Shown in pieces: positions 41,666 through 50,276 of a DNA stretch of 64,000 nucleotides (its first letter is position 1; each line of letters begins with the position of its first letter). The stretch lies in the NCBI RefSeq assembly GCF_003581585.1, contig NZ_QXIR01000022.1, forward strand, positions 1 to 64,000. The letters run 5' to 3'. Under the pieces are notes generated by a model. That model saw nothing but the letters and a program-made list of their open reading frames with translations. It made no database searches and was not told the DNA's origin. Position numbers and translations under genes: made by a program. The DNA comes from Bacillus salacetis. GTDB taxonomy: Bacteria; Bacillota; Bacilli; Bacillales; Bacillaceae_B.

Positions 41666-43807
41666 ATGGCAAATCAATTAATGAAAGAACCGAATCTCGC
41701 TGCTGGCTATTCAGGGAATGACCGGAAACGTCCTTCTCATAAGAACCTTCCTCAGCAGCCCGATCATAATGACAATAAGGATGGAAGAAAAATGGTGGAC
41801 AAATCAATGGTGCTGCAGGCGCTTAAGGAGTCTTTTATAAAGCTTGATGCAAGAAAAATGGTGAAGAATCCCATTATGTTCGTGGTTGAAATAGGCTTCA
41901 TCATCACGCTAATTTTGTCAGTTGCGCCAAATGCATTCGGCAGCAGCAGCGTTGAACCCTGGTTCAATATCACAGTGAGCTTCATATTATTGTTCACTGT
42001 CCTATTTGCGAATTTTGCAGAAGCGCTGGCTGAAGGACGGGGGAAAGCGCAGGCGGATTCGTTGAAACAGTCGAAACAGGAAATAACGGCAAATCTTTTA
42101 AAAGCTAATGGAAAAATCGAAAAGACAGCTTCAACATTCCTTAAGAAAGGTGACGTAGTCGTTGTATCACAGGGAGAAATGATTCCGGGGGATGGTGAAG
42201 TCATTGAGGGCCTTGCATCTGTGGATGAATCGGCGATTACAGGTGAATCCGCACCTGTCATCAAAGAGGCAGGCGGCGACTTTAACTCCGTGACAGGCGG
42301 GACGAGAGTGGTCAGTGACCAGATTAAAGTGAGGATCACCAGCAACCCGGGTGAGTCATTCCTCGACCGGATGATTTCCTTGGTAGAAGGAGCGGAACGG
42401 CAAAAAACACCCAATGAAATTGCGCTGAATACGGTGTTGACCAGCTTGACCCTGATTTTCATGATTGTGGTTGTAACGCTGCCGTTCTTTACGAATTATA
42501 TCGGCTTTTCACTGGAAATTCCCGTATTGATATCCCTGCTTGTCTGTCTGATCCCGACCACAATTGGAGGTCTGCTGTCGGCAATCGGGATTGCCGGGAT
42601 GGATCGTGTGACACAGTTCAATGTCCTCGCAATGTCAGGAAAGGCAGTTGAAGCAGCCGGGGACATCAACACAATCATCTTGGATAAAACAGGAACGATC
42701 ACATTCGGTAACCGGATGGCGAGCGATTTCATCCCGGCAGGCAATGCTTCTTTAGAGGAACTTCATTATTGGACTGGACTCAGTTCATTGAATGATGAAA
42801 CACCTGAAGGGCGTTCCACTATTGAATTATTGAAAGAAAGAGGCAGCAAGCTGGATCTATCCGCCGCAGCAGACGGCCAGGTCATCGAATTCAAGGCAGA
42901 GACCAGGATGAGCGGAATCGATTTGTCAGATGGCCGCCAGGTGAGGAAGGGAGCAGTGGATGCGGTCAAGAAGTGGGTTGCGGCTCAGGGAGGAACCATC
43001 CCTGACGATCTTGATGAAGAAGCTGAAGAAATCGCGCGTGAAGGTGGAACCCCTTTGGCAGTTGCTGTGGAAGGGACTATGTTGGGTCTTATCTATCTCA
43101 AAGATACAGTGAAGCCTGGAATGAAAGAACGCTTTGATCAACTGCGGCAAATGGGGATCAAGACCATCATGGCAACAGGCGATAATCCCCTGACTGCGGC
43201 GACGATAGCAAGGGAAGCGGGTGTGGATGAATTCATTGCAGAATGTAAACCGGAAGACAAGATAGAAGTGATCAAATATGAGCAGTCCCAAGGAAAGCTT
43301 GTCGCCATGACGGGGGACGGCACAAATGATGCGCCTGCACTTGCACAGGCAGATGTTGGCCTTGCTATGAACAGCGGGACAACGGCTGCCAAGGAAGCGG
43401 CCAACATGGTCGATTTGGATTCCAACCCTACCAAAATTATTGAAGTGGTATCAATCGGAAAACAACTGCTGATGACCCGCGGGGCGCTGACGACGTTCAG
43501 TATTGCCAATGATATCGCAAAGTACTTCGCAATCATACCAGCTATGTTCATGCTGGCGATACCGGAAATGTCCGCCTTGAACATCATGGGGCTTGCAACT
43601 CCATTAACGGCGATTCTCTCAGCCTTGATCTTCAATGCGGTCATCATTCCATTATTGATCCCGCTGGCCATGAAAGGGGTCGCCTACAAACCAATGAGTT
43701 CCAACTCATTATTAAAACGGAATCTGGCCATTTATGGATTTGGCGGTGTCCTTGTACCGTTCGCAGGAATCAAACTGATTGATATGGCAGTATCGATATT
43801 CATCTAA
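41666..43807 (+). CDS. kdpB: Potassium-transporting ATPase subunit KdpB
   Basis: A 713-aa P-type ATPase subunit that hydrolyses ATP to drive K+ uptake. The phosphorylation motif DKTGT starts at Asp 340 (E. coli Asp 307), the shift being due to a polar N-terminal extension of about 30 residues ([20 protein letters not shown]). Also seen: [13 protein letters not shown] (A-domain TGES), [13 protein letters not shown] and [12 protein letters not shown] (P-domain hinge). ATG 41666 follows AGGAGTGG. Translation starts 15 bp after kdpA. Confidence 0.97.
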   Translation: MANQLMKEPNLAAGYSGNDRKRPSHKNLPQQPDHNDNKDGRKMVDKSMVLQALKESFIKLDARKMVKNPIMFVVEIGFIITLILSVAPNAFGSSSVEPWFNITVSFILLFTVLFANFAEALAEGRGKAQADSLKQSKQEITANLLKANGKIEKTASTFLKKGDVVVVSQGEMIPGDGEVIEGLASVDESAITGESAPVIKEAGGDFNSVTGGTRVVSDQIKVRITSNPGESFLDRMISLVEGAERQKTPNEIALNTVLTSLTLIFMIVVVTLPFFTNYIGFSLEIPVLISLLVCLIPTTIGGLLSAIGIAGMDRVTQFNVLAMSGKAVEAAGDINTIILDKTGTITFGNRMASDFIPAGNASLEELHYWTGLSSLNDETPEGRSTIELLKERGSKLDLSAAADGQVIEFKAETRMSGIDLSDGRQVRKGAVDAVKKWVAAQGGTIPDDLDEEAEEIAREGGTPLAVAVEGTMLGLIYLKDTVKPGMKERFDQLRQMGIKTIMATGDNPLTAATIAREAGVDEFIAECKPEDKIEVIKYEQSQGKLVAMTGDGTNDAPALAQADVGLAMNSGTTAAKEAANMVDLDSNPTKIIEVVSIGKQLLMTRGALTTFSIANDIAKYFAIIPAMFMLAIPEMSALNIMGLATPLTAILSALIFNAVIIPLLIPLAMKGVAYKPMSSNSLLKRNLAIYGFGGVLVPFAGIKLIDMAVSIFI

Positions 43808-43834
43808 ACTAATCAAGAAAGAAGGAGTTTATTC

Positions 43835-44416
43835 ATGGAAACCAATCAGAAACTTGCTGGGCCGATCATCAGGTCCAGCTTCACACTAATGGTCCTGGCC
43901 GGCCTGATCTATCCGCTTGCAACCACCGGGATTGCTCAGGCGGTCATGCCGGATAAGGCGGATGGAAGCTTACTTTATAATGAGGAGAATGAGGTAGTGG
44001 GATCGGAATTAATAGGGCAAAACTTTACAGATCCAAAGTATTTCCACGGGCGGGTGTCAGCTATCAAATATGATGCTGCCGGTTCGGGATCGAATAACTA
44101 TGCTCCTTCCAATGAAGACATGCTTGCCAGAACCGGGGAAACGCTGGAGGGATGGAAAACAGCCAACCCGGATACACCGGTCAGCGAGGTTCCGGTCGAT
44201 CTTGTAACAGATTCAGCTTCGGGGCTGGACCCGCATATCTCCATCGAGGGTGCGCTTGCCCAAGTCAATAGGATTTCAGATCTGACAGGGGCGCCGAAAG
44301 AGCAATTGAAGGAGCTTATTAAGGAAAACACACAAGGAAAGGAATTTGGCCTGTTTGGAGAGGAACGCGTAAATGTCCTGACGCTCAATCTGGATCTGCA
44401 AGAGATTTTACAATAA
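43835..44416 (+). CDS. kdpC: Potassium-transporting ATPase subunit KdpC
   Basis: A 193-aa subunit: one N-terminal helix ([20 protein letters not shown]) and an outside domain with [20 protein letters not shown] and [20 protein letters not shown], the KdpC hallmark. It increases the K+ affinity of the complex. AAGAAAGGAG precedes the ATG. A hairpin follows before the Spo0M-like gene. Confidence 0.96.
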   Translation: METNQKLAGPIIRSSFTLMVLAGLIYPLATTGIAQAVMPDKADGSLLYNEENEVVGSELIGQNFTDPKYFHGRVSAIKYDAAGSGSNNYAPSNEDMLARTGETLEGWKTANPDTPVSEVPVDLVTDSASGLDPHISIEGALAQVNRISDLTGAPKEQLKELIKENTQGKEFGLFGEERVNVLTLNLDLQEILQ

Positions 44417-44423
44417 GTATGAA

Positions 44424-44449
44424 GCCCCTGGTCTTTTGGGCCAGGGTGC
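44424..44449 (+). terminator. Attenuating hairpin after kdpC
   Basis: GCCCCTGG / CCAGGGTGC stem with a 9-nt loop and only a weak T tract (TTCT). It probably lowers, without stopping, expression of the following sensory genes. Confidence 0.5.
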
Positions 44450-44476
44450 CTTCTGTGTATATAAGGAGGAATAGTA

Positions 44477-44845
44477 ATGTTACCCATGATTAATTGGAAG
44501 CCCATGAAGGTGCAGGTCGCGCTCGAAGAAAACAAGTCAGGCTTGGCCGAAGCGGTATCAGGGATTATCTCCATAAATGGCGGCAATAAGGGGGAAAAGG
44601 TCAAAAGCTATGAAATAGAATTGATTGGAACGGATAAAAGTAAAGTCCATGTCATCAGCAGCAGGGTCATACTTTGTTCAAGAAAATGTGCACGAAAAGA
44701 AAAGACGGAAATCCCGTTCTCCCTTAACTGTCCTGAAGGTTTGCCGGTTCACTTGTCATACACTGTCAGGGTAATAATCACCATGGAGAATGAACAACCT
44801 ATCACAAGGGAAGTACCATTCAATCCAGGCTTGAGTCCGAGGTGA
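44477..44845 (+). CDS. Arrestin/Spo0M-like small protein in kdp locus
   Basis: A 122-aa beta-rich protein with no signal peptide. SGIISINGGNKGEKVKSYEI and KTEIPFSLNCPEGLPVHLSY recall the N-terminal beta-sandwich of Spo0M/arrestin-like proteins, where a similar phrase 'EIPFSF.LP...P' is conserved. It is half the length of Spo0M. AAGGAGG lies 9 nt before the ATG, and the KdpD-like gene starts 4 bp after its end, so it belongs to the operon. Assignment is tentative and its place beside kdp is unexplained. Confidence 0.5.
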   Translation: MLPMINWKPMKVQVALEENKSGLAEAVSGIISINGGNKGEKVKSYEIELIGTDKSKVHVISSRVILCSRKCARKEKTEIPFSLNCPEGLPVHLSYTVRVIITMENEQPITREVPFNPGLSPR

Positions 44846-44849
44846 GAGG

Positions 44850-45998
44850 ATGGAACATACTCATCCTTACTTCAGAAGAAGGACTCCTGAAGAGATTCTG
44901 AACGAAATCACGGAATCGACCCGAGGCAAATTGAAATTATATGTCGGGGCAGCCCCTGGCGTGGGGAAAACGTATAAAATGCTGCAGGATGCCATCGATC
45001 TAAAGAAAGAAGGAAAAGACGTCGCCATCGGGTTGATCGAGACCCATGGCCGAATAGAGACTGAAGCTCAAATAAGGGATTTGGAACAGATTCCACTACT
45101 GCCGATTTCTTATAAAGGAAAGACGTTCTATGAATTGAATGTAGAGGGAATCATAGAGAGGAATCCGGATGTCGTCATCATAGATGAGCTCGCTCACACT
45201 AATATCCCCGGCTCAAACAACACCAAAAGGTACTTGGATGTTTCTCTCATCCTTGAAGCGGGGATTGATGTCCTCTCTGCTGTGAATATCCAGCACCTTG
45301 AAAGTGTCAATGATATCGTACAGCAAATTACAGGAGTGAAAGTAAGAGAGCGTATCCCCGATACTTTCGTCCAAAAAGCTCACGAGGTTCAATTGATAGA
45401 CGTACCGCCGGAAACGCTGCGGAAGAGGCTTTCAGAAGGCAAGATTTATTCTGCTGAAAAGATCGAGCAGAGCTTATCGCATTTTTTTACGATCAATAAC
45501 TTATCCGCACTCCGTGAACTTGCGCTGAGAGAAGTGGCAAATGATGTGGACGAAAGAATCGAGCAAATAAGCGGCAGCCTGCAAAACGGACCGATAGGGG
45601 TGAATGAGAAAATCCTTGTCTGCGTCCATTACGGCCCCACCGCAGAAAAGCTGATCAGAAGAGGCTGGCGCATGGCGAATAGGATGAAAGCTGAACTGTA
45701 TATCCTGAACGTTACTTCTGAAAAACTTTCAGATGCAGGCCAGCTCAAAGAAAAAAAGGTAAATGATTGGAGACTGCTGGCCGAGCAGTTTAATGCAAAG
45801 CTGATATTCGAGGAGAGAGGCAAAAGAAAGCCGGCAGCCGTAATCATTGAAGCGGCTAAAAAGTGTGGTGTGACGCAAATCCTATTGGGACAATCGGCCA
45901 GAACAAGATGGGAAGAGATTAGGAAAGGTTCGATCGTCAACATGATCATGAGAGAAACATCCAACATAGACATCCATATCGTAGCGGATGGAAGATAA
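44850..45998 (+). CDS. KdpD N-terminal sensor without kinase domain
   Basis: A 382-aa protein equal to the cytoplasmic N-terminal part of KdpD. The KdpD domain has Walker A GAAPGVGKT (33-41) and Walker B DVVIIDELAHTN (about 107-118). The universal-stress-like domain spans about 250-380 (EKILVCVHYGPTAEKLIRRG). The four helices, GAF and histidine kinase of full KdpD are missing and no KdpE follows. In Staphylococcus aureus the stress domain of KdpD binds c-di-AMP through SxS-X20-FTAxY; I do not see that motif here. It may regulate the pump directly or through another partner. Confidence 0.92.
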   Translation: MEHTHPYFRRRTPEEILNEITESTRGKLKLYVGAAPGVGKTYKMLQDAIDLKKEGKDVAIGLIETHGRIETEAQIRDLEQIPLLPISYKGKTFYELNVEGIIERNPDVVIIDELAHTNIPGSNNTKRYLDVSLILEAGIDVLSAVNIQHLESVNDIVQQITGVKVRERIPDTFVQKAHEVQLIDVPPETLRKRLSEGKIYSAEKIEQSLSHFFTINNLSALRELALREVANDVDERIEQISGSLQNGPIGVNEKILVCVHYGPTAEKLIRRGWRMANRMKAELYILNVTSEKLSDAGQLKEKKVNDWRLLAEQFNAKLIFEERGKRKPAAVIIEAAKKCGVTQILLGQSARTRWEEIRKGSIVNMIMRETSNIDIHIVADGR

Positions 45999-46012
45999 GC
46001 AGGAGGATTGAA

Positions 46013-46429
46013 GTGAACATAGCATTTTTCTTGATTCCCAAAACCGAAGTGGCCTTTATCAAATATGAGTCGACCATGAGACAGGCTCTTGAAAAGATGG
46101 AGTACCATAGATACACCTCTGTCCCGTTGATTGATCAAGATGGTAAGTATGCAGGGACGCTGACGGAAGGAGACTTACTATGGAAAATGAAGAACACCCC
46201 GGGAATGACAATAGAAAGCACCAGCAAAGTGATGGTTGCTGAAATACCATTGCACCATCAAAATGCCCCCATCCATATAGATGCAGAGATGGAAGACATC
46301 ATTGCCAAGTCCATTGAACAAAACTTCATCCCGGTTGTAGATGATCAGGAAATCTTTATAGGCATCATTAGACGTAGGGAAATCCTTGAGTACTGTTCAG
46401 AGCATATAATCAAAACACCTCATGATTAA
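46013..46429 (+). CDS. CBS-pair protein (DarB/CbpB-like)
   Basis: A 138-aa protein made of two CBS motifs (about 15-65 and 75-130). TSVPLIDQDGKYAGTLTEGD, and FIPVVDDQEIFIGIIRRREI with VMVAEIPLHHQNAPIHID between, resemble B. subtilis DarB (YkuL/CbpB), a c-di-AMP-binding CBS protein that links potassium and c-di-AMP status to (p)ppGpp and pyruvate metabolism. It starts at GTG 46013 behind AGGAGG, 14 bp after the KdpD-like gene, so it closes the kdp transcript. Ligand binding is inferred. Confidence 0.78.
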   Translation: MNIAFFLIPKTEVAFIKYESTMRQALEKMEYHRYTSVPLIDQDGKYAGTLTEGDLLWKMKNTPGMTIESTSKVMVAEIPLHHQNAPIHIDAEMEDIIAKSIEQNFIPVVDDQEIFIGIIRRREILEYCSEHIIKTPHD

Positions 46430-46525
46430 AAGGTTAGGATAGTGGTGATTCTTACGATTTTTAAAACGGATAGGTCCAACACTACATCACAGTTCAATGC
46501 CCATTATCCTCCTGATTAACTGTAG

Positions 46526-46559
46526 TTGACAAAAGAACAGTTTAAGATTTATACTGTTC
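46526..46559 (+). promoter_or_regulatory. Nitroreductase promoter with dyad operator
   Basis: -35 TTGACA (46526-46531), 18-bp spacer, -10 TATACT (46550-46555). The dyad GAACAGT (46535-46541) / ACTGTTC (46553-46559) covers spacer and -10, and ACAGTTTAA recurs just before the ribosome site. This is typical of repressor control, as in quinone- or thiol-responsive nitroreductase genes of Bacillus. Confidence 0.65.
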
Positions 46560-46594
46560 CTGTGAAAGATACAGTTTAAAGGAGGATATTTTTT

Positions 46595-47302
46595 ATGTCT
46601 GATAAAACAATGAGCAAAGAAGAATATTTAAATAAAGCAAAAGAACTTGATACGAGAACAGAAGCTCCCAAGCAACTGGAGGATACGGACTTTTTGACAG
46701 TGGCGAGGGAACGCCGTTCAGTCCGCCAATATGATCCTGAGTTTAAAATAGAAGAAAGTGAAATCAGAGAGCTGCTGGAAACAGCCACACAGGCGCCATC
46801 ATCCAGCAACCTGCAATCATGGAGATTCTTAGTGATTGAAGACCAGAAGGAAAAAGAACGCTTGCTGCCGATCGCCAACAACCAGCAGCAAATCGTGGAT
46901 GCTTCCGTGGTCATCGCAGTGCTTGGCGATCGTGAAGCATACAAAAATGCAGACCGCATCTACAGCCAGATTGCTGAAAGAGGCAACATGCCGCAGGAAG
47001 TAAAAGAAATGTACGTAAACAGCATCATGGAAAACTACGGAAACTTCCCGAAAGAGCGCCAAACGAAGATCGCCCACATTGACGGCGGAATCGTTGCCAA
47101 TCAACTAATGCTCGCAGCCAAAGCAAAAGGCTACGATACTGTGCCAATGGGCGGTTACGACGAAGCTAAATTCATGGAAGCCTTCAATGTTCCGGAAACT
47201 TACGAACCAATCATGCTGATCTCACTAGGAAAAGGAACCAAAGCCGGTTTCGAGAAAACACGTCTTCCTCTTGATGATGTGCTGAAATGGAATAAATTTT
47301 AA
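46595..47302 (+). CDS. Nitroreductase family flavoprotein
   Basis: A 235-aa FMN enzyme. VARERRSVRQYDPEFKIEES (about 32-50) with the FMN-binding RRSVR, the segment TQAPSSSNLQSWRFLVIED (about 65-84), and GYDTVPMGGYDEAKFMEAFN (about 180-200) are hallmark motifs. It should reduce quinones or nitro compounds using NAD(P)H, similar to B. subtilis YodC/MhqN. AAAGGAGG precedes the ATG. It is monocistronic with a strong terminator and a dyad operator. Confidence 0.92.
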   Translation: MSDKTMSKEEYLNKAKELDTRTEAPKQLEDTDFLTVARERRSVRQYDPEFKIEESEIRELLETATQAPSSSNLQSWRFLVIEDQKEKERLLPIANNQQQIVDASVVIAVLGDREAYKNADRIYSQIAERGNMPQEVKEMYVNSIMENYGNFPKERQTKIAHIDGGIVANQLMLAAKAKGYDTVPMGGYDEAKFMEAFNVPETYEPIMLISLGKGTKAGFEKTRLPLDDVLKWNKF

Positions 47303-47315
47303 TAGAGACATAAGG

Positions 47316-47348
47316 GCCTGACCTCCACGTTTTGGAGGCAGGCTTTTT
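47316..47348 (+). terminator. Intrinsic terminator
   Basis: Stem GCCTGACCTCC / GGAGGCAGGC with six T residues. Confidence 0.9.
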
Positions 47349-47407
47349 TCGTTTAATTCAATTTCACCAGGGTAAAATCAACTAATTTAAGAAAAAGGAG
47401 GGGTACA

Positions 47408-47593
47408 TTGATACTAAGAGCAACATTATTGGCGCTCGTGCTTTTCGGATTCTTCACCGGTTTCCTGAATGCCGGCTCTACAACAGAGAGCGTTATTTGG
47501 CTGATACTTGGAATTGCCGGACTCCTGGGTGTGCTGACGTGGGGAAGAAGCAGTAAGGATTTGAGCACAATGATAAGAGATACCTTTTCGTAG
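47408..47593 (+). CDS. Small two-helix membrane protein
   Basis: A 61-aa membrane peptide with helices TLLALVLFGFFTGFLN and VIWLILGIAGLLGVLTWG. TTG 47408 follows AAGGAGGGG by 6 nt. No family is recognised. It is monocistronic and has its own terminator. Confidence 0.65.
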   Translation: MILRATLLALVLFGFFTGFLNAGSTTESVIWLILGIAGLLGVLTWGRSSKDLSTMIRDTFS

Positions 47594-47627
47594 GCAGTCC
47601 GGACACTGAGGGGAAAAATTTCAGCTT

Positions 47628-47670
47628 AAAACCAGCCAAGCAGAAGTAAACTGCTTGGCTGGTTTTTATT
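47628..47670 (+). terminator. Strong intrinsic terminator
   Basis: Perfect 16-bp stem AAAACCAGCCAAGCAG / CTGCTTGGCTGGTTTT with T residues after it. Confidence 0.92.
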
Positions 47671-47875
47671 TAAATGCCTCACTACGAAGTAGGGAAAACT
47701 TTTTAGCATATTGGCTCTTGCAGAGTGAAAGTGAGTCAAACTCAAAAAGGTTAAATTGAGCCAAGATCAAAAAAACAACCTCATACAAAAAAACTTCAAC
47801 AAACAGCTCATTAGACATGAAGCCCCCGTACACTATACGATAATCCTATAAAAGAAATAAGAAAGGGTGGATATA

Positions 47876-48526
47876 ATGAAAACATTAGTTGTTGGAGCAA
47901 ACGGACAAATCGGAAAGCAGTTAGTCGGACTGATTCAGGACAGCGGCAGCCATACGGCGAGAGCGATGATACGCAAGCAGGAGCAGGCTTCTCACTTCGA
48001 ATCACTTGGTGCAGAAACGGCCATTGTCGATCTCGAAGGAGAAATTGAAGATATCGCAAAAGCGGCAGAAGGAGTCGACGCCATCGTCTTTACAGCCGGA
48101 TCCGGCCCGAACACTGGAGCTGACAAAACCCTCATGATTGATTTGGACGGTGCGGTAAAAACAATTAAGGCAGCTGAAAAAGCTGGTGTGAAGCGGTTTG
48201 TCATGGTCAGCTCATACGATACAACCCGCCAAGCGATACAGGAAGCACCAGAATCCTTCGCCCCTTATGTTGTGGCCAAGCACTATGCTGATGTCTGGCT
48301 GCGGGGAACCGACCTGGATTACACAATCGTCCATCCGGGCAGGCTGACCAATGAGGACGGAACAGGCAAAGTGCAAATCGCCGAGGAAGTGGAACGAGGA
48401 GACGTACCGCGTGAAGATGTGGCGCAGGTTCTTTTTGGAGTCCTGGATGATGATTCGACGATTGGGAAAGAGTTTCAGGTCGTGAGCGGATCGACTGGTG
48501 TGAAAGAGGCACTGAGTCATTTATAA
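47876..48526 (+). CDS. NAD(P)-binding SDR-like protein (YhfK-like)
   Basis: A 216-aa atypical short-chain dehydrogenase/NmrA-like protein. The N-terminal fold KTLVVGANGQIGKQLVGLI (2-20) has the GxxGxxG nucleotide site, with FVMVSSYDTTRQAI (about 105) and APYVVAKHYADVWLRGTDLD (about 125-145) holding a non-standard YxxxK-like segment. B. subtilis YhfK has the same size and start. The substrate is unknown. I choose ATG 47876, with AAGGGTGG upstream, over GTG 47867. Confidence 0.88.
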   Translation: MKTLVVGANGQIGKQLVGLIQDSGSHTARAMIRKQEQASHFESLGAETAIVDLEGEIEDIAKAAEGVDAIVFTAGSGPNTGADKTLMIDLDGAVKTIKAAEKAGVKRFVMVSSYDTTRQAIQEAPESFAPYVVAKHYADVWLRGTDLDYTIVHPGRLTNEDGTGKVQIAEEVERGDVPREDVAQVLFGVLDDDSTIGKEFQVVSGSTGVKEALSHL

Positions 48527-48546
48527 TATACAAAATAGTGAACTCT

Positions 48547-48577
48547 AACCTGGCAAAGCATTTCATGCCAGGTTTTT
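48547..48577 (+). terminator. Intrinsic terminator
   Basis: Stem AACCTGGCA / TGCCAGGTT with five T residues. Confidence 0.88.
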
Positions 48578-48610
48578 CTTGTTGCCTCTTGTCGGTAGTG
48601 TGTCGAAATA

Positions 48611-48731
48611 TGTCGTTTGGTCGATAACCCAGTGAAAAGCGCCGAAAGAGAGTGCGTTACCGCCGAAAAGTGGATAGAAAGCGCCGAAAGAGTGTACGTT
48701 TCCGCCGAAAAAGGAGCCAAAAGCGCCATTG
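48611..48731. repeat. 21-bp GCCGAAA tandem array C
   Basis: GCCGAAA begins at 48641, 48662, 48683 and 48704, with GCCATT at 48725: 21-bp period. It is preceded by the leader TGTCGTTTGGTCGATAA, identical to that of array A. It lies 34 bp after the YhfK-like gene's terminator. Confidence 0.9.
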
Positions 48732-48841
48732 TCACATCCCTTCGGTACATTCACCTTGTATCCAAAATACCGCCAACCTATAATAGTACTAATAGAACCT
48801 TTCAGAACGTTTTGAAAATAAGTCCTTAAGAGGTGAGTACA

Positions 48842-49444
48842 ATGGCGAAGATTCCAATAAAGCCAATCATAAAATTAGCTAAAACCCACGGCCCCAGAGC
48901 TGCCAAGTTTGTGAAGGAGCACGGACCCAAGATAGCTAAGGGAGTCACTGCTGCGGGGAGTGCCGGCAAAATGGCAAATGACTTCCTGAAAAATCGAAAA
49001 GAGGCAAAGCTCGATCCGGCAAAAGTCCATTTTCGCAAAACTCGCTTTCACCAGTACAAGACAGTCATTCTGCCTGATCTTCCTAAACTGAATCGGCATG
49101 AACTCTTTGAGGCGAAGGTAGAAGTTGAGCAATTTATCGGGCAGATCAAAGAGGAAGAACAGAAGGAGGCTGGTGTGAAGAAGCCTCTCCATTCAAAACG
49201 CCTGAACAATTGGAAAGAGGTAATAGTCCAAATCGAGGCAAGGCTGGCAGCAAAAGATTATCAAGAATATTTGAGAATCTATAATAATCAGTCCTATCAG
49301 AGTGAGTACTTTAAAGGGTATGAAGGGCACCTGGAAAAATTCAGGGACATATTGAAAAATCAAGACAATGAAGAACTCTATGAGTTTCTTGTTACACAAA
49401 CAAAGAGAAGCAAAGAGGATATTAAGGTTGATTTTTCTCTGTGA
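48842..49444 (+). CDS. Unknown 200-aa basic protein
   Basis: Not recognised. The N-terminus is amphipathic and Lys/Ala/Gly-rich (LAKTHGPRAAKFVKEHGPKI then AKGVTAAGSAGKM), possibly membrane-seeking. Residues 50-200 are charged and helical (QYKTVILPDLPKLNRHELFE, LHSKRLNNWKEVIVQIEARL). AAGAGGTGA lies 5 nt before ATG 48842; a GTG at 48833 overlaps that site. It has no operon partners. It may be a stand-alone envelope-associated or helper protein, but no function can be assigned. Confidence 0.65.
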   Translation: MAKIPIKPIIKLAKTHGPRAAKFVKEHGPKIAKGVTAAGSAGKMANDFLKNRKEAKLDPAKVHFRKTRFHQYKTVILPDLPKLNRHELFEAKVEVEQFIGQIKEEEQKEAGVKKPLHSKRLNNWKEVIVQIEARLAAKDYQEYLRIYNNQSYQSEYFKGYEGHLEKFRDILKNQDNEELYEFLVTQTKRSKEDIKVDFSL

Positions 49445-49596
49445 ATTAAGGAACAGGGAATTCTTGTATAGTTAGAAGGGTCATCACTGTTTAGGGGAGC
49501 AAGTACTTCTATGGAAGTAACACTTTGAGTTGAATGAGTTTTTTGGGAACATTGGTCTGCAGCCCGTGTTCCGTTTAAGACTGGGACAGTGGATCT

Positions 49597-49809
49597 TTAC
49601 GAATTATCTGTCCCAATGGCCCATGGTTTCTCCACTGATGTTAACATGTGCATAGTGTGGTAAGCATCGCTACCAAATACCGATTGTTTAGGACGGTTAA
49701 AAGCTTATTCAAGTAATCCTTGGTCTTTTATCCCCATTGGCTCCTTTGGAGAATAAAGACGGATTTGCACTGCATTAATGGCAATCACCTGATATTTAGT
49801 TAGAAACAT
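49597..49809 (-). pseudogene. Decayed Doc-family toxin
   Basis: Read on minus from ATG 49809: MFLTKYQVIAINAVQIRLYS then PKEPMGIKDQGLLE, a stop (TAA 49705-49707), then AFNRPKQSVFGSDAYHT. This is the N-terminal half of death-on-curing (Doc/Fic-fold) toxins, which read ...KDxGLLESALNRPKQSVFGxDAYP. The catalytic HxFxxGNKR motif is missing; after DAY the sequence no longer fits and ends at 49597. The toxin is therefore inactivated by a nonsense codon and loss of its core. It lies 11 bp after an intact AbrB/MazE-like antitoxin gene. Confidence 0.75.
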
Positions 49810-49820
49810 GATCTCATCCA

Positions 49821-50072
49821 CTATCTATTCACTAATCCCTTAAATGCTTTATCATGTTCTGTAATAACTTCATTCAAAATGTTCATGAACTCAGCATCCA
49901 CCCCTTCTGGAAGTGTTGCCTGTTCCTTTTTTCTCAAAACAATCTTTCCATCCTTCACCTCACCTTGAACATTATCCCCTTGTGCTAAGCCGACTTGTTT
50001 AAGCAACTTAGCAGGAAGAGTTATTCCATAACTATTTCCGATCTTAGTGACTTTTCTTTCGAATTGTTCCAA
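49821..50072 (-). CDS. AbrB/MazE-like antitoxin
   Basis: An 83-aa DNA-binding antitoxin of the swapped-hairpin AbrB/MazE fold: VTKIGNSYGITLPAKLLKQV then GLAQGDNVQGEVKDGKIVLR (residues 8-48). The C-terminal tail (about 50-83, EFMNILNEVITEHDKAFKGL) is the toxin-binding part in such systems. It is followed by a decayed Doc toxin. A palindrome TTGTTATAACAA (50094-50105), close to AGGAGGGG, is a probable self-operator. An antitoxin kept after toxin decay can act as an anti-addiction gene. Confidence 0.85.
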   Translation of the reverse strand: MEQFERKVTKIGNSYGITLPAKLLKQVGLAQGDNVQGEVKDGKIVLRKKEQATLPEGVDAEFMNILNEVITEHDKAFKGLVNR

Positions 50073-50093
50073 AAGATCCCCTCCTCATTATAA

Positions 50094-50105
50094 TTGTTAT
50101 AACAA
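50094..50105. promoter_or_regulatory. Operator of AbrB/MazE-like antitoxin gene
   Basis: TTGTTATAACAA, a perfect 12-bp palindrome with flanking TATA arms on both sides, just upstream of the ribosome site of the antitoxin gene. Confidence 0.55.
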
Positions 50106-50276
50106 CTATAATATAAATTGCTGAGCATTTAGAATGTGTACAAAAATACTGTGCCGCTGGATTAGATACAAAAGTTTTTGCTTGATAAAATGACACACAG
50201 TTTTTTCAATTGAAAACTTTCCTTCGGATAGTAGGTAAGGTGCAAAGGCTTAACATACCGATTACAAGGATAAACT

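Noticed and set aside
48517-48754. Minus-strand heptad ORFs in array C
   Set aside because: Same reason as for array B; the frames read into the shared leader with no start signal.
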